The notes below the pieces were generated by a model, which was given only the letters and a program-made list of their open reading frames with translations, was not told the origin of the DNA and searched no databases. Source: Thermincola carboxydiphila (GTDB lineage: Bacteria; Bacillota; Thermincolia; Thermincolales; UBA2595). From it: a stretch of 64,000 nt of DNA. The position numbers were made by a program, and so were the translations under genes. Shown here in pieces: positions 32,170 through 41,317 of the stretch (position 1 is the first letter of the stretch; every line of letters begins with the position of its first letter). Where the stretch lies: positions 1-64,000 of the forward strand of contig JAENZJ010000009.1 in assembly GCA_016841325.1 (NCBI GenBank). The letters are read 5' to 3'.

Positions 32170-33504
32170 ATGTCTGAGCTTTGGAGCGAGTTTTTTATAA
32201 TCTTCCTTTTGATACTTATTAATGCGTTCTTCGCTGGGTCTGAGATTGCACTGGTGACTTTCAGGAGGAGCCGTGTCAGGCAGTTGGTAAAGCAGGGGAG
32301 TAAGTCCGCCAGGGCTGTGGAATACCTGCTCAGGGACCCCAGCCGTTTGCTGGCGACGATTCAGGTTGGGGTAACTCTGGCAGGTTTCCTGGCAAGCGCT
32401 GCTGCTGCTGTGAGTATTTCCGGATTTCTGGCAGATTTCTTCAGTACGATACCGGTATTGAAGAAATACGCCCAGGTAACGGCAGTGGTTATAGTCACTA
32501 TTGTAATTTCATATATTACCCTGGTCCTGGGGGAACTGGTGCCCAAAAGAATGGCAATGCAGAAGGCGGAACGGTTTTCTCTTGTAATCGCCCGCCCTAT
32601 TGTTGTTCTGTCCAAAATTGCCGGACCTTTTATAGCATTCCTGACGGCGTCAACCAATTTTGTGGTAAGATTAGTGGGCGGAGAGGTCAGGCACAGGGAG
32701 CAGAAGCTTACTGAAGAAGAAATCAGGCTGATGGTTTCTGAACAGGGGGCCCTCGATGAAGGTGAAAAAGAACTGATTGAAGGTGTCTTTGAATTTGGAG
32801 ACACTGTTGCCAAAGAGGTAATGATACCAAGGACAGAGCTGGCTGCACTGGAAAGCAGCCTAACAGTAAATATGGCCCTTGAGGAGATAATCAGGCACGG
32901 GTTTTCGAGGTACCCGGTTTTTGAGGACAACATAGATAACATAACAGGGATTACAACAATCAAAGACCTTTTGAAGGCTGTAAAAAAAGGTCAGGGAGAA
33001 ATGCGGATCAGGGATATTAAACGAGATACCCACTTTATCCCTGAATCCAAAAATGTAGCAGAATTATTGAAGGAGCTTCAGAAAAGAAGGATGAATATGG
33101 CTGTTGTCCTGGATGAGTACGGCGGGACAGCAGGTATTGTTACCGTGGAAGACCTGCTGGAGGAAATAGTCGGTGACATTGATGATGAGTATAATGAGCA
33201 CAAAGATGAAGTGAAAATGGTTGAAATAATTTCCCCAAATCACGGAATTTTTGACGGCAGGGTCAGGGTTGAAGAAGTCAATGAACACTTAAATCTTGAC
33301 CTTCCTCTCGAGGAAACATATGAAACCATAGGCGGACTTGTTTTCCACCAGTTGGGCAATAAGCCCCATGCAGGAGACAGGGTAGACTTGGACTGTGCCT
33401 CGATTAAGGTACTGGAAATGCAGGGCAACAGGGTAAAACGGGTGGAAGTGGTCAGAGAGAAAAACCCAGGGCAGTGTCCTGAAGAAGGGGATACTTCCGG
33501 GTAA
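32170..33504 (+). CDS. CNNM/CorC-type membrane protein (DUF21, CBS pair, CorC_HlyC)
   Basis: Protein of 444 residues. Residues 1-200 form the DUF21 transmembrane domain (LILINAFFAGSEIALVTFRR near the start). Two CBS domains follow (about 215-335; EVMIPRTELAALE and MAVVLDEYGGTAGIVTVEDL are signatures). A CorC_HlyC domain ends the protein at about 345-430 (FDGRVRVEEVNEHL). The family exports or regulates magnesium/cobalt at the membrane; 'hemolysin' is a historical name. A TATAAT lies at 32121-32126 and GGGGGAG precedes the ATG. Confidence 0.9.
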   Translation: MSELWSEFFIIFLLILINAFFAGSEIALVTFRRSRVRQLVKQGSKSARAVEYLLRDPSRLLATIQVGVTLAGFLASAAAAVSISGFLADFFSTIPVLKKYAQVTAVVIVTIVISYITLVLGELVPKRMAMQKAERFSLVIARPIVVLSKIAGPFIAFLTASTNFVVRLVGGEVRHREQKLTEEEIRLMVSEQGALDEGEKELIEGVFEFGDTVAKEVMIPRTELAALESSLTVNMALEEIIRHGFSRYPVFEDNIDNITGITTIKDLLKAVKKGQGEMRIRDIKRDTHFIPESKNVAELLKELQKRRMNMAVVLDEYGGTAGIVTVEDLLEEIVGDIDDEYNEHKDEVKMVEIISPNHGIFDGRVRVEEVNEHLNLDLPLEETYETIGGLVFHQLGNKPHAGDRVDLDCASIKVLEMQGNRVKRVEVVREKNPGQCPEEGDTSG

Positions 33505-33577
33505 TCCACAGGGCGGCAGAATTATGGGATTCTAACTCCCTCAAAGCCAGTGGGGCTTAAAAAAACATTAAAAAGAA

Positions 33578-33605
33578 AAGCTGCAGACTTTCCGGACTGC
33601 AGCTT
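33578..33605. terminator. Bidirectional terminator between CNNM/CorC and YyaL-type genes
   Basis: AAGCTGCAG pairs with CTGCAGCTT around ten bases, with A-rich DNA on the left and CTGTTTGTT on the right, so it can work for both convergent genes. Confidence 0.7.
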
Positions 33606-33612
33606 CTGTTTG

Positions 33613-35640
33613 TTATTCCATTATTTCTCTTAACTGCTTTGAACCGATGACAGGCTGGCGACAGGCATAGTTAGTACAGACATATGCCGTAGCCCTTCCC
33701 TCCATAGGCCTTCTGTCTTTGGTAAAAGGGACAATCTCCGAAATCTGTTCACCGGCATCTCCCGGGGGCTTCAGAGTCAGGAGAAGTTCGGGCCTGAAAT
33801 CACTGTTGATTACCCGCAGCATTTCTTTCATTTCACCGGATTTCGGGTCACCACAAAGGGTAACTTCAAGCGGTGGCACCATATCGAACCAGGCCCCCAT
33901 CAGGAAATGAGAGTGGCCCATTGGGGCCTCGTTTATAGACCCCCCAAATACCTGCAGCTGTATCCGGGATTTTTCTTCCAGGTTACTGTCACCGGTAAGC
34001 CTGGCCAGTTTTAGCAGGTTGAGGGCTGCCACCGAGTTTCCGGAGGGTGTGGCGCCATCATAAGTCTCTTTAGGACGGCTGATGAGGTTTTCCGCATCAG
34101 AGCCATACTGAAAAAGACCACCATTGCTTTCGTCCCAGAAATACTTCAACATATCACGGTTAAGCTCTAGAGCCAATAACAGCCAGTCAGGTTTAAATGT
34201 TGCCTGGTACAGTTCAATCAGTCCCCAAACCAGGAAGGCATAGTCGTCAACATAAGCCGCATATGCAGCCTCGCCGTCCCTGTACCGGGCCAGCAGACGC
34301 CCATCCTCCCGCCTGAGGTTTTCCATGATAAAACTTACAGCTTTTTCGGCTGCTTCAGCATACTGAGGTTCTTCCAGTACACGGGCCCCCAGGGAAAGGG
34401 CAGCAATCATCAGGCCATTCCATCCGGTAAGAATTTTATCATCTTTGAATGGATGTACCCGCCGGTCCCTGTAAATGAAAAGCTGTTTTATGGCCAGGGG
34501 GTCGCCGCTCCTGTAACCTGTCCTGATAAGGTTGGGAATACTTTTTCCCTCGAAATTACCTTCAGGGGTGATGTCATACTGCTGACAAAATTTTTCCCCT
34601 TCTTCCGTCCCCAATACCTCTTTAATTTCATCAGGTGTCCACACATAGAATTTGCCTTCCACACCCTCCGAATCTGCATCTTCGGCAGAATAAAAAGCCC
34701 CCTCAGGGGAGGTCATGTCCCTGAGTACATATGTGAAAATATCACGGGTGATTTTGGCCCATTTTTCCTTTTTAGCGGCCTGGTATGTTTCCAGGTAAGC
34801 TATAGCCAGCAGGGCATTGTCATAAAGCATTTTCTCAAAATGCGGGACCAGCCAGCGCCTGTCAGTGGAATATCTTGAAAAACCAAAACCGATATGGTCA
34901 TATATACCGCCCAGATACATGGATTCCAGGGTCTTTTCCACCATTTCCAGCGCCTGTTCCCTGCCGGTCATCTTCCAGTAGCGCAACAGGAAGGACAGGT
35001 TGTGGGGGGAAGGGAACTTGGGAGCCCTGCCAAAACCGCCGTATTCCGGGTCAAAGGAGTTTTCAAAATAATTGTATGCCCTTGACAGGGTGTCTTTTGT
35101 AATTGCGCCCCTGTCATGGGTAAAAAAGTTGTTTTCGATGACCCTGGTTATGTCATTAACAGTGTACTGCAGCTTTTCCCTTTCGTTTTGCCACAGCCCG
35201 GTAATCCGGGTTAACATCCCAATCAGTCCGGGCATCCCCCGTGAATCCTGTTTGGGAAAATATGTCCCGGCGAAAAAGGGCTTTTTATCAGGAGTCAGGA
35301 TAACCGTCAATGGCCAGCCGCCGTGACCGGTGATGGCCTGGCAGACGGCCATGTAGATTGTATCGATGTCAGGGCGTTCCTCCCGGTCGACCTTAACTGA
35401 GATAAAGTGTTTATTCAGAATTTCCGCTACTTCCGGATCCTCGAAGGATTCACGTTCCATCACATGGCACCAGTGGCAGGTACTGTAGCCGATAGAGAGG
35501 AAAACAGGCTTGTCTTCTGCCTTTGCTTTAGCAAATGCCTCATCGCCCCAGGGGTACCAGTCCACTGGATTGTGGGCGTGTTGGAGAAGATAAGGGCTTT
35601 TCTCGTTTATAAGTCTATTGGATGTCTTTGTGAGTTTCAT
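33613..35640 (-). CDS. YyaL/DUF255-type protein with thioredoxin-like domain
   Basis: Protein of 675 residues. The N-terminal thioredoxin-like domain (about 1-165) has the family motif [20 protein letters not shown] near residue 53, then [15 protein letters not shown]. The remainder (170-640) is an alpha/alpha-barrel like that of N-acylglucosamine epimerases ([20 protein letters not shown]). The start is placed at ATG 35640, about seven bases after AGGAGG; a GTG nine bases earlier would lie too close to it. The family spans bacteria to man (SPATA20), is cytoplasmic, and has no agreed reaction. Confidence 0.9.
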   Translation of the reverse strand: MKLTKTSNRLINEKSPYLLQHAHNPVDWYPWGDEAFAKAKAEDKPVFLSIGYSTCHWCHVMERESFEDPEVAEILNKHFISVKVDREERPDIDTIYMAVCQAITGHGGWPLTVILTPDKKPFFAGTYFPKQDSRGMPGLIGMLTRITGLWQNEREKLQYTVNDITRVIENNFFTHDRGAITKDTLSRAYNYFENSFDPEYGGFGRAPKFPSPHNLSFLLRYWKMTGREQALEMVEKTLESMYLGGIYDHIGFGFSRYSTDRRWLVPHFEKMLYDNALLAIAYLETYQAAKKEKWAKITRDIFTYVLRDMTSPEGAFYSAEDADSEGVEGKFYVWTPDEIKEVLGTEEGEKFCQQYDITPEGNFEGKSIPNLIRTGYRSGDPLAIKQLFIYRDRRVHPFKDDKILTGWNGLMIAALSLGARVLEEPQYAEAAEKAVSFIMENLRREDGRLLARYRDGEAAYAAYVDDYAFLVWGLIELYQATFKPDWLLLALELNRDMLKYFWDESNGGLFQYGSDAENLISRPKETYDGATPSGNSVAALNLLKLARLTGDSNLEEKSRIQLQVFGGSINEAPMGHSHFLMGAWFDMVPPLEVTLCGDPKSGEMKEMLRVINSDFRPELLLTLKPPGDAGEQISEIVPFTKDRRPMEGRATAYVCTNYACRQPVIGSKQLREIME

Positions 35641-35971
35641 TGGGCACACCTCCTATCTTTAATTGCTATTAGCGTACCCGGAAAGCAGGGGAATATTTCA
35701 ACCGCACAAAGTATCACCAGTTTAAATGAATAAATGCTTCTAGTTACCAAATATTGTCTGGAAAAAAATGATTATTTATGCTAGACTACAAAACGTAATA
35801 CTACGCGAATGACATAATAAAATGTATTATTATGTCGATTATTGTATGTTATGGCTGGTGCAGTCAATTCACTAAAAAGTGGTTATATGTGAGCAAACAG
35901 TAGCATACTAACACTGACAAAGGAGGGGAGATTAACAGTATTTTAAAAAAAGAAATGGAGGGGAAAGAACC
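35641..35971. other. Intergenic region, 331 bases, divergent promoters
   Basis: It lies between the YyaL-type gene (minus) and the six-haem lipoprotein gene (plus). It is A/T-rich and holds one clear inverted repeat (35811-35836) and the AGGAGGGGAG and GGAGGGGAA purine stretches before the haem gene. No open frame with a ribosome binding site was seen. Confidence 0.6.
35811..35836. promoter_or_regulatory. Inverted repeat upstream of the six-haem lipoprotein gene
   Basis: GACATAATA and TATTATGTC are perfect 9-base arms eight bases apart, 136 bases before the start. Size fits a dimeric regulator. Confidence 0.45.
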
Positions 35972-37060
35972 ATGAAAAGTATTAAACATGTTGTCTTAAG
36001 TGTGGGACTTTTGTTGATGCTTCTATTGGCTGCGGCCGGGTGCAGCCCGAATCAGACTGAAACCCCAAAAGAGGATGATACAAAAACAACTCCAAATACA
36101 GAAGCTGCGGCTACATATGTTGGGGACGATGCATGTAAATCCTGCCATGATGAGGCAAGTACTGCCTTCCATGGTACGAAGCACTCAGAAGCGCTGCAAC
36201 CCATTTCGGAATTTCAGTTAACCGGTGACCTGCCGGAGGTTGAACTCTTTGACGGGGCAGACCCTGATAACACAAAGCCTGTTAAAATAGATTTGTCCAG
36301 TGCCAAACTATATGGTGTTATGGTAAATGAATACCTGCTGGCAGAAGTACCTGGTTTTAAAAGTAATATTTACCGGGTTGCCAAGCTTGTGAAGAACGGG
36401 GACAAATATGATGTCCAGGCTGCAAAATCTGTAGATGTTGATAAAGACGGGACAGAGGATTGGCAGGCTGCAGACGGTACGAGCTGCGCCAAGTGCCATG
36501 CACCCGGAGTTTTGGTTGAGTCCCCGACCCTAGGAGTTTCCTGTGAATCCTGCCATGGCCCTGGCAGTGCCCACGTAGCTGCAGCGCCGGACAAGAAGAA
36601 GGGTTCTATTATGGCTTCACCGACCAGCGCACTGCCTGATACCGGTACCTGTCTGGAATGCCACAGGTCTGACCCGGAGAAAGATGATAATGGAACACTG
36701 ATTGCCAACAACCATTATGGTGCACGTAACTGGTTCGCCAGTGAACATGCCCGGAGCGGGCAGCTTACCGGTTGTATGGCCTGTCACACCCCACATAAAG
36801 CAAATGCCAAAGGACAGCTGCTTCTGGAGGACAATGCTGCAGATGTCTGTGCAGCCTGTCACGCAGGGGACAATATAGACCTGGAAAAGCTGATGTGGAA
36901 AAATCCGACAGATCCCCACAACCATATTACTGCTGACCACAGCTTCGGAGCCATGAAATATGAAGATATGGGGGACGACCCGGATACCAAAGAGATTGAA
37001 ATTACAAATCCGGCATATGTTGATTTGGTAAAGAAAGCCTTTCCGGACCTGGCAGAATAA
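35972..37060 (+). CDS. Six-haem c-type cytochrome lipoprotein
   Basis: Protein of 362 residues with lipobox LAAAGC (Cys24) and a Thr/Pro/Glu linker to about residue 48. Six CxxCH motifs are CKSCH (55), CAKCH (172), CESCH (191), CLECH (227), CMACH (268) and CAACH (293). The 113-residue gap after the first haem holds a mostly beta region (VELFDGADPDNTKPVKIDL). The pattern recalls multihaem proteins related to cytochrome c554 and nitrite reductases, but no catalytic motif proves an enzyme. It probably carries electrons outside the membrane, with the three-haem lipoprotein at 29524. GGAGGGGAAAG precedes the ATG. Confidence 0.85.
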   Translation: MKSIKHVVLSVGLLLMLLLAAAGCSPNQTETPKEDDTKTTPNTEAAATYVGDDACKSCHDEASTAFHGTKHSEALQPISEFQLTGDLPEVELFDGADPDNTKPVKIDLSSAKLYGVMVNEYLLAEVPGFKSNIYRVAKLVKNGDKYDVQAAKSVDVDKDGTEDWQAADGTSCAKCHAPGVLVESPTLGVSCESCHGPGSAHVAAAPDKKKGSIMASPTSALPDTGTCLECHRSDPEKDDNGTLIANNHYGARNWFASEHARSGQLTGCMACHTPHKANAKGQLLLEDNAADVCAACHAGDNIDLEKLMWKNPTDPHNHITADHSFGAMKYEDMGDDPDTKEIEITNPAYVDLVKKAFPDLAE

Positions 37061-37106
37061 AAGCTAAACCGGGAAAAAACAGAAGTAAACAGGCAAAAAC
37101 AAAAGT

Positions 37107-37137
37107 AACAGGCAGTTCAAATCGGGCTGCCTGTTTA
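37107..37137. terminator. Bidirectional terminator between haem and dehydrogenase genes
   Basis: AACAGGCAG pairs with CTGCCTGTT around 11 bases, flanked by A-rich DNA on the left and TTATTGTTT on the right. Confidence 0.75.
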
Positions 37138-37145
37138 TTGTTTGT

Positions 37146-38276
37146 TCAGGGCTTTAAAATTACCTTGATACAGCCATCCTGTTTCTGATCAAATATCTCA
37201 TATCCCTTTTCCCCCTGGCTTAAGTCGAGCCTATGGGTGATTATATCTGTAGCATCTATTTTCCCTTCTTTAATCCAGTTCAATAGCTCCTCGACATATG
37301 CTGTGGCCGGGCATTGGCCCATTCTCAGAGTTACGTTCCGGGCAAAGAAATCTCCCAGGGGAAATTGGTTGTATCTAAGCCCATAAACACCTACCAATGC
37401 AACAGTACCCGCTTTCCTTACCGCCTGGGATGCCATCAGGATGGCTGACATAGAACCACCCTGTATTAAAAGGGCTGTTTCAATCATTTCGATTACATTC
37501 ATCTTTCCATCCATCCCCACACAGTCTATAACAGCATCGGTTCCGCCCTTGGTTATTTCCTGAATATAACCCCCTGTGTTTTCATGGTCATTAAAGTTTA
37601 TGATTTCAACATTGTTATATTTTTTTGCATGCTGGAGCCTGTAATCAATATAGTCTACTGCTATAACTCTTTCAGCCCCCAGGGCCCAGGCAAATTTTTG
37701 TGCCAGCAGTCCCACCGGCCCGCAGCCCAAAACAGTTACTGTTGAGCCTTTTTCCACTCCGCCTATCAGATTACCCCAGTAAGCTGTGGGAAGAATGTCT
37801 GTCAGGAAAAGCACCTGTTCATCTGTAAGGTCGTCTGCTATCTTTAGCGGCCCAACATTGGCATAGGGAACCCTCAGGTATTCTGCCTGTCCCCCTGCGT
37901 ATCCGCCAAATGTTTCACTATAGCCGAAAATTGCTCCAACTTCAGCATGCGGATTGGAATTATCACACTGGCTGAACAAGTCATGTTCACAAAACCAGCA
38001 GTGCCCACAGGCTACCGGAAAGGGTACAATAACCCTGTCTCCTTTTCTTAAATCTTTAACCTCAGGCCCTGTTTCCTCGACTATGCCCATTGCTTCATGG
38101 CCAAGAATGAAATTTACAGGCATATTTGGGACTAACCCGTGGATCAGATGAAGGTCTGAGCCGCAGATTGCAGTGGAGGTTACTTTTATAATTATATCAT
38201 CCGGTCGTTCAATCTTGGGGTCGTGTACCTCTTTGACACGTACATCTTTAACTCCCTGGTATGTAATGGCTTTCAT
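37146..38276 (-). CDS. Zinc-dependent alcohol dehydrogenase (formaldehyde dehydrogenase-like)
   Basis: Medium-chain dehydrogenase of 376 residues. Catalytic zinc ligands are in CGSDLHLIHG (Cys38) and GHEAMG (His near 61). Structural zinc cysteines are CGHCWFCEHDLFSQC near residues 90-104. The nucleotide site is VTVLGCGPVGLLA near residue 180. The extra loop DFFARNVTLRMGQCPATAYV resembles glutathione-independent formaldehyde or S-hydroxymethyl-type dehydrogenases. It converts an alcohol and an aldehyde with NAD(P) in the cytoplasm; the substrate is unknown. CAGGGGGATATTT precedes the ATG. It is 18 bases downstream of the DUF2512 gene and so probably cotranscribed. Confidence 0.87.
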   Translation of the reverse strand: MKAITYQGVKDVRVKEVHDPKIERPDDIIIKVTSTAICGSDLHLIHGLVPNMPVNFILGHEAMGIVEETGPEVKDLRKGDRVIVPFPVACGHCWFCEHDLFSQCDNSNPHAEVGAIFGYSETFGGYAGGQAEYLRVPYANVGPLKIADDLTDEQVLFLTDILPTAYWGNLIGGVEKGSTVTVLGCGPVGLLAQKFAWALGAERVIAVDYIDYRLQHAKKYNNVEIINFNDHENTGGYIQEITKGGTDAVIDCVGMDGKMNVIEMIETALLIQGGSMSAILMASQAVRKAGTVALVGVYGLRYNQFPLGDFFARNVTLRMGQCPATAYVEELLNWIKEGKIDATDIITHRLDLSQGEKGYEIFDQKQDGCIKVILKP

Positions 38277-38294
38277 AAATATCCCCCTGTTCGA

Positions 38295-38669
38295 CTATTT
38301 TCTGTCACCCGTTTTGGGACCCATGGAATCAAGACTGACCAACCTTTTCAAATAAGGATGGTAAAATAACCCTTCAACAAGAACAAGAATTAAAATAACC
38401 CATAGAATTGTTGACAGGAGCAGATTTATATTAAAAAACCTCGCTCCCCAAAGAATCCCCAGGCCTAGAAAGGCATCGGCAAGGGTGGCAATCAGGTTTC
38501 CTGCTGCCGGTAAAATGATTAAATCATCAATTAAATAAGCTATCCCCGATAGTAAAAATGTTAAAGCCAGTGCTGAGAGCCAGTTTATATTTCCTAACAG
38601 GAAAAGGATAAGAAATACCGGCAATCCGTTTGCCGCGGCTTTGGTCAGAAAGGTTTTAAAATGACCCAA
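38295..38669 (-). CDS. DUF2512 family membrane protein (YndM-like)
   Basis: Protein of 124 residues with four membrane segments across residues 15-105 and a short polar tail. TKAAANGLPVFLILFLLGN and GIAYLIDDLIILPAAGNLIA are the DUF2512 pattern, a family largely of spore formers. The start is TTG at 38669, with GGGAGGATG about seven bases upstream. It is the first gene of a two-gene unit with the alcohol dehydrogenase, an association without obvious functional meaning. Confidence 0.8.
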   Translation of the reverse strand: MGHFKTFLTKAAANGLPVFLILFLLGNINWLSALALTFLLSGIAYLIDDLIILPAAGNLIATLADAFLGLGILWGARFFNINLLLSTILWVILILVLVEGLFYHPYLKRLVSLDSMGPKTGDRK

Positions 38670-38785
38670 TGTAACATCCTCCCAAAATTAAAAATCAGTA
38701 GATGTAGAATGCCCATAGTTTTGAATTAATAAACCTAAACCGGCAAATACTTAACAACAAAAATGTATTTGACGGAGGTTTAAAA

Positions 38786-40408
38786 ATGTCCGATTATAAC
38801 GTTGCCCAGGTGATTCTACGGCAGCTTGCGGCCTGGGAAATAAAAAATATTTATGGTTTTATTGGTGACGATGTATTTTACCTGTTTGACGCTATTGCAA
38901 AACAAAACCAAATCAGTTTATACCAGGTCAGACATGAAGAGGCTGCAGCATTAATGGCTTCAGTTGAGGGCAAAATAAGTGGAAAGCCAGGTGTTTGTAT
39001 TGCTGATGGAGGTCCAGGTTTCATGCATTTATTAAATGGCCTGGCCGATGCTTATATTGACCGGGTACCTGTTCTCGCAATAACCGGTCAGGTTAGCAGG
39101 AAGGATATAGGGACCAATGCCAAGCAATACTTAAACCAGCAGGTTATTATGTCGGCCATAAGCGGCTACTCGGATATAATAACAGATCCCGAAGCAACCA
39201 TAAAAGTAATGGATATTGCCTATCATACTGCATTGAGTAATAATACCGTGGCCCATATATCGGTACCTATGGATATATTTTCAATGCCGTGTGATCTTAA
39301 TACCGTCCCATTGGCTCCTTACCTGACCAATTCTCCAATGTCCGGTCCGGAAGTTATAAATGAGGCCGCAGAAAAGATAGGAAAATCTCAGAAACCTGTC
39401 ATTCTTGTCGGGGAAGGAGGGCGAAACAGTGGAGAATTAGTTTCTGAGCTGGCTGTCAGGTGTGGGGCTGGTATTATTACTACTCTGGCAGGGACAGGAA
39501 CTATCAGCAGAAGTCACCCTCTTTTAATCGGGGGATTGGGTCATGCCGGCAGCCCGGCAGCCTTCCAACTCCTGACCGAAGCGGATCTCTGCATTATAAT
39601 CGGTGCTAACTGGTGGCCGATTCAATATGTGCCTGAAAACATTCCAACTATAGAGATAAATAACAAACCGGCCAATATAGGCTCATCCTCTCCGTACGCC
39701 TTTGGACTTGTAGGTGACTCCAGAGCAATTTTAAGTTCAATAATTGCGGGACTGGAGAAAAAAGAAAATCATGAGTGGCGTAGACGAATTCAGGAAGCAA
39801 TCCAACTTTGGTTTAGACAGCTTGAAAAAGAGGCGGAGGCCCCAAGTATACCGATTCATCCGGTGGCAGTAGTCAGGGCTTTGGAACAGGTTTTATCCGG
39901 GGATGCCTGTATATGTCTTGATACCGGTGACAATACTGTTTGGTTTGGTCGTGCATTTAGACCGGAAAATCATCGTATATTAATTTCCGGAAAGTGGAGA
40001 ACTATGGGGTTTGGACTCCCTGCTGCCCTGGCAGCGAAAATAAATTTTCCGGGTCGTCAGGTAATAGCCTTAGTGGGTGATGGCGGCTTTACAATGACTA
40101 TGGCTGATTTTCTTACGGCCGTTAAATATGGACTGCCCATTGTTGTTATTATCCTAAACAATCAGTCATTAGCCATGGAAAAAAACAAGATGGAAGCGGG
40201 CGGCCTCCACCCCGAAGTGACATCATTATTAAATCCCGATTTTGCCCTTTATGCTAAAAGCTGTGGCGGTGAAGGATTTTCAGTCACGAAAACCGAGGAT
40301 TTAGTCAATATATTTCAACAAAGTCTCAATCAGAAAAAGCCTGTCATAATTGATGTCCATGTCTCAGGCAGACCGGTACCGGGAACAAAGTTTCCCGCCG
40401 GCAGTTAA
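38786..40408 (+). CDS. Thiamine diphosphate enzyme (acetolactate synthase/pyruvate oxidase-like)
   Basis: Protein of 540 residues with the three-domain TPP layout. The catalytic glutamate is in QVRHEEAAALMA near residue 52. The central Rossmann domain spans about 190-330, and the TPP/magnesium motif is LVGDGGFTMTMADFLT followed by IILNNQSLAM near residue 430. The 540-residue length and the lack of a neighbouring ilvN small subunit argue against biosynthetic acetolactate synthase. Pyruvate oxidase-like or another 2-oxoacid decarboxylase is more likely. GACGGAGG precedes the ATG. It is divergent from the DUF2512 gene. Confidence 0.85.
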   Translation: MSDYNVAQVILRQLAAWEIKNIYGFIGDDVFYLFDAIAKQNQISLYQVRHEEAAALMASVEGKISGKPGVCIADGGPGFMHLLNGLADAYIDRVPVLAITGQVSRKDIGTNAKQYLNQQVIMSAISGYSDIITDPEATIKVMDIAYHTALSNNTVAHISVPMDIFSMPCDLNTVPLAPYLTNSPMSGPEVINEAAEKIGKSQKPVILVGEGGRNSGELVSELAVRCGAGIITTLAGTGTISRSHPLLIGGLGHAGSPAAFQLLTEADLCIIIGANWWPIQYVPENIPTIEINNKPANIGSSSPYAFGLVGDSRAILSSIIAGLEKKENHEWRRRIQEAIQLWFRQLEKEAEAPSIPIHPVAVVRALEQVLSGDACICLDTGDNTVWFGRAFRPENHRILISGKWRTMGFGLPAALAAKINFPGRQVIALVGDGGFTMTMADFLTAVKYGLPIVVIILNNQSLAMEKNKMEAGGLHPEVTSLLNPDFALYAKSCGGEGFSVTKTEDLVNIFQQSLNQKKPVIIDVHVSGRPVPGTKFPAGS

Positions 40409-40633
40409 ATCAGGTTAACGGCCCCCCCACAGTACTTTACTACTGGCGCTATGTCTTTTAATCTGATGTATCACATGAGAAATAATATGTCACTTTGTTA
40501 AGGTGCGGGAAGTATTATAGTTCACAATAAATTCATATATATTTTATTTTGAGGGAAAACTATAACCTGAGGGAAAATGAAACCTGCAGAAATCATTTTG
40601 CTCATTAGATTATGCATACCTCGGGAGATATAC

Positions 40634-41317
40634 ATGAGAATAGAAATTCAGGGATTACATAAAAGCTACCAAAACGGTGACCAGATAACTGAAGTCCTGC
40701 ATAATGTCAACTTACGGGTTGGGGATGGTGAATTTGTTGCCATTATCGGTCCTTCCGGTTCAGGGAAATCGACCCTGATGAATATCATCGGCTGCCTGGA
40801 CCGGCCAACCCGGGGGGTCTATTACCTGGAGGGACAGGATACGGGTAAATTGGGAGACCGCAGACTGGCGTCCATCAGAAACAGGCATATCGGGTTTGTC
40901 TTCCAGTCCTTTAATCTTTTGCCACAGTACACGGCACTGGAAAATGTTGAACTTGCGGGCCTTTATGGTAATGAATCACCCAAAAGGGTCCGGGAAGTCG
41001 CTAAAAAAGCCCTGATTTCCCTGGGCCTGGAAGACAGGATGAAATACAGGCCCAACCAGTTGTCGGGAGGACAGAAACAACGGGTAGCCATTGCCAGGGC
41101 GATAGTAAACTCACCCTCAATAATACTTGCAGATGAACCGACAGGCAGCCTTGACTCGCGGACCGGAAGGAAAGTGCTGGATATCTTCAAAAAACTTAAT
41201 AAAGAGGGCAGAATTGTTATCGTAGTAACCCATGATCCCGGTATTGCCCGGGAAGCAAGCCGGATTGTAGATATCAAAGACGGTATTGTCAGGGAGGTCC
41301 CCAATGAGGTTTCGTGA
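40634..41317 (+). CDS. MacB-type ABC exporter ATPase
   Basis: Protein of 227 residues: Walker A GPSGSGKST (near 40), Q-loop FVFQSFNLLPQYT, signature LSGGQKQR, Walker B IILADEPTGSLDSRTG. The last motif is typical of MacB/LolD-type ATPases. The start is placed at ATG 40634 (MRIEIQGLHKSY) with GGGAGAT just upstream; a longer frame from 40577 has an atypical N-terminus. It overlaps the permease gene by 14 bases. No MacA-like adaptor is in this operon. Confidence 0.9.
   Translation: MRIEIQGLHKSYQNGDQITEVLHNVNLRVGDGEFVAIIGPSGSGKSTLMNIIGCLDRPTRGVYYLEGQDTGKLGDRRLASIRNRHIGFVFQSFNLLPQYTALENVELAGLYGNESPKRVREVAKKALISLGLEDRMKYRPNQLSGGQKQRVAIARAIVNSPSIILADEPTGSLDSRTGRKVLDIFKKLNKEGRIVIVVTHDPGIAREASRIVDIKDGIVREVPNEVS

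Noticed and set aside
38282-38295. Spo0A-like box before the alcohol dehydrogenase
   Set aside because: Only seven of nine positions match and it lies between two genes of one operon.
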